From: Gemmiger formicilis
GTDB taxonomy: Bacteria > Bacillota > Clostridia > Oscillospirales > Ruminococcaceae
Direction: 5' to 3'
Assembly (NCBI RefSeq): GCF_900167555.1
Contig: NZ_FUYF01000001.1
Span: 62,001 to 126,000, forward strand
Length of the DNA: 64,000 nt
The notes under the pieces were generated by a model. That model was given only the letters and a program-made list of their open reading frames with translations. It was not told the DNA's origin and ran no database searches. Below, piece after piece: positions 32,808 through 39,478 of the stretch; the stretch's first letter is position 1; every line of letters starts with the position of its first letter. A program made the translations under genes and the position numbers.

Positions 32808-33134
32808 ATGTCTGACGAACTGAGCCCGGAAATGCTGGAAGAGGCTGCCCCTGACCTGCTGACGCTGGAGGATGAGGACGGCAAGGAGGTCACCTTTGAG
32901 GTGATCGACGCTACGGAAGTCAACGGCACCCGCTATCTGGCTGTCATCCCCTATCAGGAGGACCCGGAGAGCCTGCAGGAGGACGCCGAGCTGATCCTGA
33001 TGCGCATTGGCACCGACGACGAAGGCGAGTATATGGACATCGTGGACGACGATGAGGAACTCATCACCGTCGGCAAGGTGTTCGAGGAGCGCCTGCGCGC
33101 GATGTACGACATCGACGATTCTGAATTGCAGTAA
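32808..33134 (+). CDS. DUF1292 (YrzB-type) acidic protein
   Basis: A 108-residue very acidic protein (LTLEDEDGKEVTFEVIDATEVNGT, then YLAVIPY and LMRIGTDDEGEYMDIVDDDEEL). This is the DUF1292/YrzB pattern, widespread in Firmicutes and often located next to ruvX (YrrK). Here ruvX lies about 1.9 kb upstream but on the other side of the cyclophilin gene. Function unknown. AGGAGG lies before the ATG. Confidence 0.88.
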   Translation: MSDELSPEMLEEAAPDLLTLEDEDGKEVTFEVIDATEVNGTRYLAVIPYQEDPESLQEDAELILMRIGTDDEGEYMDIVDDDEELITVGKVFEERLRAMYDIDDSELQ

Positions 33135-33355
33135 GAGGCCGCGAGGCTTCTTCACCCTGCGCGGTTCGATTTGTTGCGGCCTTATAGAATCCTACTAATC
33201 AAATATTGGGAATCCGGGTCGGGGATCGGATTGCAGGCCCTCCCGCCGTTTGGCTGAAGAGGGGAGCATGAACATCCTCGTAGGGTACCCACCTGCCTGT
33301 ACCGGTAGGTTTTGATTGGTTGCAGACGGCTGTGCGGGGTTTTTACAGCACACAT
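33135..33355. other. Gap after the DUF1292 gene
   Basis: About 220 bases without a credible gene. An AGGCCGC/GCGGCCT pair (33138 and 33174) could form a long-loop hairpin. Nothing else recognisable. Confidence 0.5.
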
Positions 33356-33386
33356 CCCGGGCAGGGCTTTACCTGTCCGGGTTTTT
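33356..33386 (+). terminator. Terminator, overlapping the next promoter
   Basis: 10-bp stem CCCGGGCAGG/CCTGTCCGGG (one G-T pair), six-base loop, five T. Confidence 0.8.
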
Positions 33387-33396
33387 GGGTTATACT
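33368..33396 (+). promoter_or_regulatory. Promoter of the redoxin-like gene
   Basis: TTTACC (terminator loop), 17 bases, TATACT. Confidence 0.5.
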
Positions 33397-33421
33397 TTGC
33401 GGGGAAAGGGGTGTTTGTTCA

Positions 33422-34183
33422 ATGGCGGAAAGGATCCGCGTCGGGGACAGGCTTCCCTTCTTTTTGTATGATACGCCCTACAGCGCGGGCAACCGCTTCC
33501 GCGACCTGCTGGACGCGCAGGCCCCGCTGGTGCTGGTGTTCATGGCAAACTTCGGCCATCCCATCACCCGCACGTTTGCCAGCCGCTACGCCGATACATA
33601 CACATCGCTGCACGACGGCGGCTTTGCGCTGGTCGTGCGCTCCCGCGCGGACAAGCTGGCCCGCAGCATCGGCCCGGACACGCTGCCCTATCCCCTGCTG
33701 TGCGACGCGGCGGGCGTTCTGTATGAGCACTTGAGCATCCCCACGAGCAAAAGCACGCTGATGAGCTACTCGCTCGAGGGCTGGCGCATCCTGCGCGAGG
33801 CCAAAAAGCAGGGCTACCAGCCCGTCAAGGGGGCCGAGCAGCAGCTGCCGCTGACGCTGATCCTGGACCGGGACGGCACGGTGCTGTTTTGCCATTACGG
33901 CGCGAGCCTGACGGACGTACCCGAGGACTGCGCGGCCATCCAGAGCCTGCTGGAGGAGATGGAGCTGACGCCCGGACAGGAACCGGAAGAAGATGAGCTG
34001 CCTTACGAGGAACTACAGACCGCGGTGGCCGCAGAAAGCCGCCCCCGCAGCCGCCACGGGCGAGAACGGCCGGAGACAACCGACGAATTCCGGCCCATCC
34101 GCCCGGTGCGTGCCTACCCGGAATCGGATTTGGAAAAAACATCGATGTTTGGTCTGTTTGATGACCCCTATGACGACAAATGA
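33422..34183 (+). CDS. Thioredoxin-fold redoxin-like protein lacking active-site cysteines
   Basis: A 253-residue protein. Residues 1-165 follow the AhpC/TSA redoxin layout (VGDRLPFFLYDTPYSAG, APLVLVFMANFGHPITRTF, LTLILDRDGTVLFCHYG), but where peroxiredoxin-like relatives carry CPxC or similar, this one reads FGHPITR, with no Cys. The C-terminal 85 residues are acidic then Arg/Pro-rich (no known domain) and end in EKTSMFGLFDDPYDDK. Start at 33422 with AAAGGGG upstream; a longer frame from 33320 overlaps the terminator. It probably no longer acts as a peroxidase; a binding or scaffold role is possible. Confidence 0.75.
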   Translation: MAERIRVGDRLPFFLYDTPYSAGNRFRDLLDAQAPLVLVFMANFGHPITRTFASRYADTYTSLHDGGFALVVRSRADKLARSIGPDTLPYPLLCDAAGVLYEHLSIPTSKSTLMSYSLEGWRILREAKKQGYQPVKGAEQQLPLTLILDRDGTVLFCHYGASLTDVPEDCAAIQSLLEEMELTPGQEPEEDELPYEELQTAVAAESRPRSRHGRERPETTDEFRPIRPVRAYPESDLEKTSMFGLFDDPYDDK

Positions 34184-34221
34184 AAAAGTGCCTGCCGATT
34201 CAAAAACCGGCAGGCACTTTT
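34184..34221. terminator. Bidirectional terminator between redoxin-like gene and cutC
   Basis: 14-bp stem AAAAGTGCCTGCCG with its complement, ten-base loop; T-tract on both strands. Confidence 0.92.
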
Positions 34222-34270
34222 GTTTTGCTGCTATGCAGAGATGCAGGGCAGATATTCTGTCTGCCCGCGC

Positions 34271-35017
34271 TTACCGCATTACGGCGGCCTTGGCAGCGCG
34301 CACGGCGTCGGCGTCGGTCTGCTGGATATGCCATTCGTCCAACCCGGGCAGGCCCATGGGGACACCCTCGCGGCGGAAGGTCATACCGCTTTCCAGCAGC
34401 GTTTTGCAGCTGGCATGGAACGCCCGCGCCCCGGGCAGAGCCACGCGCAGTTCGTCGATGACAGCGGCGTTCACACCGGCACCGATCAGCACCTCGGGGC
34501 CGTCCAGCTCGTCCCGCAGGCTCAGCAGCGCGGCCAGCTGGGAAATGCCCTTGCGGCAGCTCCCGGCACCGCCGCTCGTCAGCACCGTGTCGATGCCGAG
34601 TGCCGCCGCAGCGCGGTAGGTGGCGCACAGATCGCGGGAAACGTCGATGCAGCGATGCAGCGTGACGGGCGCACCGCCGCAGGCGTCCAGCAGCGTGCGC
34701 ATGGCGGGCAGATCAAGCGTACCCTCCGGCGTCAGTGCGCCGATGACGAAGCCATCCGCCCCGGCACTGCGCAGCGTCTCGATCTGGCGGCAGAGCAGCT
34801 CGAGCTCGTCGCGGGTGTACAGGAAATCCCCTGCCCGCGGGCGCATCAGGCAGCGCACGGGCAGATCCAACTCGGCCTTGATCTGCCGCAGCAGGTCAGC
34901 GTAGGGCGTCAGGCCGCCCACGGCCAGTGCGCTGCAAAATTCCAGCCGGTCCGCTCCCCCCTGCTTTGCGGCGAGGGCGGAGGCGAGGCTGTCAACGCAG
35001 ACTTCCAACAGCTTCAT
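34271..35017 (-). CDS. cutC: CutC-family protein (TIM barrel)
   Basis: A 248-residue TIM-barrel protein: LLEVCVDSLASALAAKQGGADRLE split at the N-terminus, MRPRAGDFLY near residue 58, VTLHRCIDVS near 118 and ILTSGG-like VLTSGGAGS near 144. It was named for copper tolerance in E. coli; that role is disputed, so the molecular function is open. It has its own promoter (35047-35075) but is also downstream of a small membrane gene whose promoter carries a CopY/BlaI-type site. Confidence 0.92.
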   Translation of the reverse strand: MKLLEVCVDSLASALAAKQGGADRLEFCSALAVGGLTPYADLLRQIKAELDLPVRCLMRPRAGDFLYTRDELELLCRQIETLRSAGADGFVIGALTPEGTLDLPAMRTLLDACGGAPVTLHRCIDVSRDLCATYRAAAALGIDTVLTSGGAGSCRKGISQLAALLSLRDELDGPEVLIGAGVNAAVIDELRVALPGARAFHASCKTLLESGMTFRREGVPMGLPGLDEWHIQQTDADAVRAAKAAVMR

Positions 35018-35046
35018 GTCAGGTCACATCCTTTTGCTTTTTCCCC

Positions 35047-35075
35047 ATTGTAACATAGGCTTTGGGATACGGCAA
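35047..35075 (-). promoter_or_regulatory. Promoter of cutC
   Basis: On the minus strand TTGCCG, 17 bases, TACAAT. The -35 is the last six bases of the 3' arm of the hairpin at 35070-35109. Confidence 0.55.
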
Positions 35076-35109
35076 GCCCCGCGCGGCCAGGGCTGCGCGG
35101 GGCTTGCCG
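35070..35109 (-). terminator. Hairpin between the small membrane gene and cutC
   Basis: Perfect 15-bp arms CGGCAAGCCCCGCGC and complement with a ten-base loop. No T-run follows, so it may be a weak terminator or processing site. Confidence 0.6.
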
Positions 35110-35146
35110 CAGTTATAAGGTTCACAACAAATAGGGGTAGGCATAT

Positions 35147-35416
35147 TCAGGCAGCGTGCCCGCCGCGCACAACGCACAGTTGTACGGCGGGGCGGCTGGT
35201 GCGGGCAGGTACGGCCCTGCGCGGCTCCGCTGCCGGGGTGCCCAGCAGGATGCCGCAGGCTGCGTTGAGCATGACAACCGCAGCAAAAAGCCCCAGCAGT
35301 GCAGCCCACAGCGGCATGGTGCCGGAGGCCGCGGCGCTCACCATAACGCCGCCCAGCAGGAGGGACGCCGTTACCACGAGCCTGCAAAATTTGTGCTTGA
35401 TGAGTTCCCAGTTCAT
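35147..35416 (-). CDS. Small membrane protein of unknown function
   Basis: An 89-residue protein with two hydrophobic segments (residues ~14-33 and ~36-58, the second ending VVMLNAACGILL) and an Arg/Pro-rich basic tail (PRRAVPARTSRP). No family recognised. Start at 35416 with GGAGG seven bases upstream. It is divergent from an XRE-S24 repressor and upstream of cutC on the same strand. Its promoter contains a TACATCTGTA site of the BlaI/CopY type. Confidence 0.65.
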   Translation of the reverse strand: MNWELIKHKFCRLVVTASLLLGGVMVSAAASGTMPLWAALLGLFAAVVMLNAACGILLGTPAAEPRRAVPARTSRPAVQLCVVRGGHAA

Positions 35417-35501
35417 ACCGTTACCTCCAAAGGAGCCGGCCCCGCAATGGCCGACTGCCGCAAATTCAACAACGGATAACAGCGTTCCGTTTGTTGTCTT
35501 A

Positions 35502-35530
35502 ACTATAATACATCTGTAGGTTGTTGTCAA
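35502..35530 (-). promoter_or_regulatory. Promoter of the small membrane gene
   Basis: On the minus strand TTGACA, 17 bases, TATAGT. The operator at 35509-35518 fills most of the spacer. Confidence 0.75.
35509..35518. promoter_or_regulatory. BlaI/CopY-type operator in the spacer of the small membrane gene promoter
   Basis: TACATCTGTA, the ten-base TACANNTGTA core. Lying between -35 and -10, it would block polymerase when bound. Confidence 0.55.
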
Positions 35531-35573
35531 TATGTTTTTACAACTTATTTTTGAAAATAATTGCAAAAAACTC

Positions 35574-35602
35574 TTTACAAAAACCACAGACGGTTGTATA
35601 AT
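35574..35602 (+). promoter_or_regulatory. Promoter of the XRE-S24 repressor
   Basis: TTTACA, 17 bases, TATAAT. ACAA and TTGT half-sites (35577-35580, 35594-35596 and GTTGT/ACAAC at 35523-35544) are common here and could be repressor sites. Confidence 0.7.
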
Positions 35603-35670
35603 GAAGCTAAAGAAATGGGATCGTCTACAAGATGTGGTTTTACCCTACTTTATATAAAGGAGTTTTCCCG

Positions 35671-36300
35671 ATGTTTGCAGAGCGCTTGAAAGAGGCCCGC
35701 AAGGCCAAACGATACAGCCAGGCCGAGGTGTCCAGGATGCTGGGGGTAACGCAGCAGGCTGTTGGCAAGTGGGAGACCGGGCGTTCCACCCCGGATCCGC
35801 AGACCGTGGCGCGTCTGGCGGAGATACTGGATACCCCCACCGACGTTCTGCTGGGTCTGCGCAAGGAGTCGGGCGCGGCGTCCGCTGTGGGCCGCAACGC
35901 CTTCAGCCGCTATACGGAGTCCCAGATCCCCGTCGTGGGCACGGTGCGCGCCGGATACGGGGCCCTCGCGTTTGAGGAGGACTACGGCAAGGAGTATGCC
36001 TGCGTCAAGGACCCGGAAAACTACTTCTTCCTCGTCGTCAAGGGCGACAGCATGGAACCGCGCATCTCTGACGGTGACCTGGCGCTTGTACACCGCCAGA
36101 ACACGCTGGACAACGGCGATCTCGGCGTTCTGGTCTACGGGGCCGACGGCGAGGGCACGCTGAAAAAGTACATCCAGCGCGGCAACTCGGTCATCCTGCA
36201 CCCCTTCAACCCGGCCTATGAGGAGCTGGTCATCAAGGGCGAGGAGCTCGACCATCTGTATATTGCCGGCAAGGTCGTGGAGACCAAGGCCAAGTGGTAA
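35671..36300 (+). CDS. XRE-family repressor with S24 (LexA-like) self-cleavage domain
   Basis: A 209-residue regulator. Residues 1-65 are an XRE helix-turn-helix (SQAEVSRMLGVTQQAVGKWETG). Residues ~90-209 are peptidase S24: the Ala-Gly cleavage site is in VRAGYG, the nucleophile in VKGDSMEP and the Lys base in GTLKKYI. RecA-stimulated self-cleavage on DNA damage is expected from the family. The helix-turn-helix is phage-repressor-like rather than the LexA winged type, yet no phage genes surround it. Start at 35671 with AAAGGAG ten bases upstream. Divergent from a small membrane protein gene. Confidence 0.9.
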   Translation: MFAERLKEARKAKRYSQAEVSRMLGVTQQAVGKWETGRSTPDPQTVARLAEILDTPTDVLLGLRKESGAASAVGRNAFSRYTESQIPVVGTVRAGYGALAFEEDYGKEYACVKDPENYFFLVVKGDSMEPRISDGDLALVHRQNTLDNGDLGVLVYGADGEGTLKKYIQRGNSVILHPFNPAYEELVIKGEELDHLYIAGKVVETKAKW

Positions 36301-36388
36301 GGCTGCCTTACAAGTTCAATTATAGCATACGGTAAGTCCCATAATTTGGACTTTCAACCCTAAAACAGAAGAAATTTACAAAAATGCT

Positions 36389-36438
36389 GCCCGCGGCACA
36401 CCTTGCAGAACAAGGATATGCGGCGGGCTGTATTTTTT
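36389..36438 (+). terminator. Terminator after the XRE-S24 gene
   Basis: Bulged stem with GCCCGC/GCGGGC base and CCTTG/CAAGG top, followed by TATTTTTTAT. Confidence 0.75.
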
Positions 36439-36465
36439 ATACCCTTTTTTTAGGAGGCGGGCGCG

Positions 36466-37830
36466 ATGGACCTTGCGGAAAAACTGGAAATCCTGGCGGA
36501 CAGCGCCAAATATGATGTAGCCTGTACCTCCAGCGGGGTGGATCGCCCCGGACGGCACGGTGCACTGGGCAGCAGTGCGGCGGCGGGCATCTGCCACGCC
36601 TTCACGGCGGACGGGCGGTGCGTCTCCCTCCTGAAGGTGCTCTACTCCAACGTGTGCAGCTACGATTGCAGCTACTGCGTCAACCGCCGCTCCAACGACA
36701 GACCCCGCGCGACCTTCACCCCGCGGGAGCTGGCGGAGCTGACCATCGGCTTTTACCGCCGCAATTATATTGAAGGGCTGTTTCTGTCCAGCGCTGTGCT
36801 GGGCACGCCGGACCGCACGATGGAGCTGATGATCGAGGCTCTGCGCATCCTGCGGGAGGAGTACCATTTTAACGGCTATATCCACGCCAAGACGATCCCC
36901 GGCGCGGACCCGATGCTGGTCGAAAAGATCGGGAGGCTGGCGGACCGCCTGTCGGTCAATATCGAGCTGCCCAGCGAGACGAGCCTGACCACGCTGGCCC
37001 CCGACAAAAAGAAAACTGCGATCCTGCGCCCCATGGGGCAGATCGCAGTGCAGAGTGCGCAGAGCAAAAAGGAGATGGTGCTCTACCGCGGGGCCCAGCC
37101 GTTTGCGCCGGCTGGGCAGAGCACCCAAATGATTATCGGGGCGACGCCGGAGACAGACCGCCATATCATGGACCTGACCGAGGGACTCTACAGGAAATAC
37201 TCGCTGAAGCGCGTGTTTTACTCGGCCTATCTGCCGGTGGTGGAGGATCGCCGCCTGCCCGCACTGCACACGGCCCCTCCCTTGCTGCGGGAGCACCGTC
37301 TGTATCAGGCGGACTGGCTGCTGCGGTACTACCATTTTTCGGCGCGGGAGCTGCTGACCGAGGACGAACCGAATTTTGACCCCTACCTGGACCCCAAGTG
37401 CACCTGGGCCGTGCGCCACCCGGAGTTTTTCCCCGTGGAGGTCAACACGGCCAGCCGTGCCGAGCTGCTGCGGGTGCCGGGCATCGGCCCCAAGAGTGCG
37501 CTGCGCATTGTCGAGGCGCGCCGGGTGCAAAGCCTCGGCATGGCAGAGCTCAAGCGCATTGGAGTCGTGCTTAAGCGGGCACAGTATTTCATTACCTGCA
37601 AGGGCAAGGCAGCGGCCCGCGGCAGCCGTGCGGAGATCGCGGGGGCGCTGCTTGACCCCAAGGCGTTCAGCGTGGGGATGCAGCAGCTTTCGCTGGACGA
37701 TTTTGTACCCAAGGCCCTGCCCGACGCTGCCCCGGCTGTGCAAAGGCTGGAGGCGCACGGCATGGCGGCGGACGTGGCCGCCCGGACGGTGCGGCAGGAG
37801 GCACTGCAATGTCTTACGAAGCGCATGTGA
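36466..37830 (+). CDS. Putative DNA modification/repair radical SAM protein
   Basis: A 454-residue radical-SAM enzyme. The iron-sulfur motif is CSYDCSYC (Cys64, 68, 71; CxxxCxxC), following a conserved N-terminal LEILADSAKYDVACTSSG. The C-terminal third has a helix-hairpin-helix DNA-binding motif (NTASRAELLRVPGIGPKSALRI, ~330-350). I recall this as the TIGR03916 type, which always pairs with a TIGR03915 protein, as here. It resembles spore photoproduct lyase in idea, but the lesion is not established. The next gene overlaps it by 22 bases. Confidence 0.9.
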   Translation: MDLAEKLEILADSAKYDVACTSSGVDRPGRHGALGSSAAAGICHAFTADGRCVSLLKVLYSNVCSYDCSYCVNRRSNDRPRATFTPRELAELTIGFYRRNYIEGLFLSSAVLGTPDRTMELMIEALRILREEYHFNGYIHAKTIPGADPMLVEKIGRLADRLSVNIELPSETSLTTLAPDKKKTAILRPMGQIAVQSAQSKKEMVLYRGAQPFAPAGQSTQMIIGATPETDRHIMDLTEGLYRKYSLKRVFYSAYLPVVEDRRLPALHTAPPLLREHRLYQADWLLRYYHFSARELLTEDEPNFDPYLDPKCTWAVRHPEFFPVEVNTASRAELLRVPGIGPKSALRIVEARRVQSLGMAELKRIGVVLKRAQYFITCKGKAAARGSRAEIAGALLDPKAFSVGMQQLSLDDFVPKALPDAAPAVQRLEAHGMAADVAARTVRQEALQCLTKRM

Positions 37831-38603
37831 CCGACATAGCCTACTGCTATGACGGCAGCTTTGCGGGTTTTTTGTGCTGCGTGTTCGAGAGCTACGCCCG
37901 GAAGGAGATCCCCACCGAGGTCTGCCCGCCCGAGGAGGGACAGCTGAATTTCTTCGGCACGCGGCAGATTTTTACCGACGAGCAGCACGCGCGGCGGGTC
38001 GCGGCAGGGCTGGACCGGCTTGGCCGCGAGGTGAAGGACCGCGTGACGACGGGCTTTCTCTGCACCGACCCCGGCAAGGACCTGACACTGCTGCGGTTTG
38101 TGCGGCTCTGCTTTGCGCAGGGGCCGTGCGCCGCGCAGATGCTGGGCGACCCGGACGCCGCCGCGGCGTTTGCCCTGGAGCGGGCTGTCGACAACGAGGC
38201 TTGCAGGCTGATCGAGTTCATCCGCTTTGAGGAGCGGGACGGGATGCTCGGTGCGGTCATCCACCCGAAGCACCGGATTTTGCCGCTGCTGCGCGGACAT
38301 TTTTGCAGCCGCCTGCCCGATGAGAACTTCCTGATTTATGACGCGGCCCACGGCACGGCCCTGCTGCACCGGGACAGCCAGGTGCGCTATCTGGCGATGG
38401 AGCGCTATATTCCCGGCACCGATGAGACAGAGCTCGACTGGCAGCGGATGTGGAAACGGTTCTTTAAGGCGTTGACCATCGAGCAGCGCCGCGACGAAAA
38501 GGCCCAGATGAGCCATGTGCCCAAGCGGTTTTGGCAGGATATGTGCGAGATGCAGCCGGATTTGGCTTCCCCCGCGGGGGCAGCTGCCCGCAAAGCGGAC
38601 TGA
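37809..38603 (+). CDS. TIGR03915-type DNA metabolism protein
   Basis: A 264-residue partner of the radical-SAM protein upstream (start overlaps its end by 22 bases, so the two are coupled). It contains TDIAYCYDGSFAGFLCCVFESY at its start and the DUF4130-like region (HGTALLHRD, WQRMWKRFFKALTIEQRRDEKAQMSHVPKRFW split near the end) known in this family. Role: DNA repair or base modification with its partner, mechanism unknown. Confidence 0.9.
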   Translation: MSYEAHVTDIAYCYDGSFAGFLCCVFESYARKEIPTEVCPPEEGQLNFFGTRQIFTDEQHARRVAAGLDRLGREVKDRVTTGFLCTDPGKDLTLLRFVRLCFAQGPCAAQMLGDPDAAAAFALERAVDNEACRLIEFIRFEERDGMLGAVIHPKHRILPLLRGHFCSRLPDENFLIYDAAHGTALLHRDSQVRYLAMERYIPGTDETELDWQRMWKRFFKALTIEQRRDEKAQMSHVPKRFWQDMCEMQPDLASPAGAAARKAD

Positions 38604-38621
38604 GGAGGGGCGGGCTTGGAG

Positions 38622-39014
38622 CTACTCATAGTCATACTCCGGGTTCGCGGCCTGGTACTCGGTCAGCCAGCGGAGCAGACGCTCGGTGTCGGCATAGGTC
38701 ATGCGGCCTGTGTCGGCCAGGGCGCACACCATGGCGCGGATGTCACCGCCGTAGAGCGTCTGCAGATGCGCCTGGCTGACCGCGCCGCAGTAGGTCAGGC
38801 GGCGGACCAGCGGCGTGTACAGATTTTTATTGCCCTGCTTCTCGGTGCGGACGAAGTTTTTCTTCTCGAGCCGCAGCAGGAAATTGAGCAGCGTCGAGTC
38901 TGCCCAGCGGCATTCGGGCGGCAGGTGTGACGCGATCTCACGCCTGGTGGCGGCGCGGCTGCAGGCCCAGAGCGCGGCCATGACCTGTTCTTCACTGCGG
39001 GAAAGCTGTTCCAT
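38622..39014 (-). CDS. BlaI/MecI-family transcriptional repressor
   Basis: A 130-residue winged helix-turn-helix protein. LSRSEEQVMAALWACSRAAT and EIASHLPPECRWADSTLLNFL match the BlaI/MecI DNA-binding domain, with RLEKKNFVRTEKQGNKNLYTP forming the wing. The C-terminal dimer region follows. It lacks the CxCx4CxC copper motif of CopY and no BlaR1/MecR1 sensor protease is next to it, so the signal is unknown. It faces away from serC, and three TACANNTGTN sites lie in the shared gap, suggesting autoregulation. Confidence 0.88.
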   Translation of the reverse strand: MEQLSRSEEQVMAALWACSRAATRREIASHLPPECRWADSTLLNFLLRLEKKNFVRTEKQGNKNLYTPLVRRLTYCGAVSQAHLQTLYGGDIRAMVCALADTGRMTYADTERLLRWLTEYQAANPEYDYE

Positions 39015-39158
39015 GATAAACTCCTTTTATAATGTGTAGTGCCTGTAGGGGCCGGGCATGCCCGGCCCGCAGGTGCAAGGCAGACGGTAGTCTTTGGGAA
39101 GGCTGCGGGCCGCACATGTGCGGCCCCTACAGAGCGAGGGAAAATAAGCTTGATATTT

Positions 39159-39168
39159 TACAAATGTG
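39159..39168. promoter_or_regulatory. BlaI-type operator beside blaI, site 1
   Basis: TACAAATGTG in TTTTACAAATGTGGTAA; one mismatch from TACANNTGTA. Confidence 0.5.
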
Positions 39169-39190
39169 GTAACAAGAGCTGAATATATTT

Positions 39191-39200
39191 TACATCTGTG
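39191..39200. promoter_or_regulatory. BlaI-type operator beside blaI, site 2
   Basis: TACATCTGTG in TTTTACATCTGTGGTAG, 32 bases from site 1 (about three helical turns). Confidence 0.5.
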
Positions 39201-39273
39201 GTAGATATAAATGCAAGACAAAATATTGCACAAATTTTGTGCCCGGAATTTGACAATAGCGGCAAATATCTTT

Positions 39274-39283
39274 TACAAATGTC
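39274..39283. promoter_or_regulatory. BlaI-type operator beside blaI, site 3
   Basis: TACAAATGTC in TTTTACAAATGTCTCAT, same TTTTACA lead-in as sites 1 and 2. Confidence 0.4.
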
Positions 39284-39369
39284 TCATAAAGCGTTTTCGG
39301 TACAAAAACAATTAGTCACAATACAAAAACACATCCCCGATTTTCGGCTTTTTTCGGTGTTTTGTCCGC

Positions 39370-39399
39370 TTGCCCGCAGGGGGGCAAAGCTCCTATAAT
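39370..39399 (+). promoter_or_regulatory. Promoter of serC
   Basis: TTGCCC, 18 bases, TATAAT, 80 bases before the start. Confidence 0.6.
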
Positions 39400-39425
39400 A
39401 TTGGCATACCGCAACGGCGCGGCAG

Positions 39426-39452
39426 ATGCGATCCGCCGCCGGCGGGTCGCAT
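39426..39452 (+). other. Leader hairpin of serC
   Basis: 12-bp arms ATGCGATCCGCC/GGCGGGTCGCAT with a three-base loop in the 5' leader, 26 bases before the serC start. No T-run follows, so it may stabilise the mRNA or bind a regulator. No known riboswitch recognised. Confidence 0.6.
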
Positions 39453-39478
39453 TTGATTTACTGTAGGAGGAAATAAAG

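Larger units (their letters stand above)
39015..39478. other. 464-base divergent control region blaI-like / serC
   Basis: Next to blaI lie two GTAGGGG-type palindromes (39045-39072 with core GGGCATGCCC; 39103-39132 with core CACATGTG). An AT-rich stretch with three BlaI-type sites follows, then a GCACAAA/TTTGTGC hairpin (39228-39242) and two direct TACAAAAACA repeats 21 bases apart (39301 and 39322). The serC promoter and a leader hairpin complete the region. No gene is seen. Confidence 0.7.

Noticed and set aside
35671-36300. Prophage or integrated element because of the XRE-S24 repressor.
   Set aside because: No integrase, structural or replication genes and no attachment-type repeats were found around it.
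38622-39014. Calling the BlaI-family gene copY.
   Set aside because: The operator type fits, but the protein lacks the CxCx4CxC copper motif and no copper ATPase is nearby.
39426-39452. Riboswitch in the serC leader.
   Set aside because: Only a single hairpin without any recognised aptamer motif.
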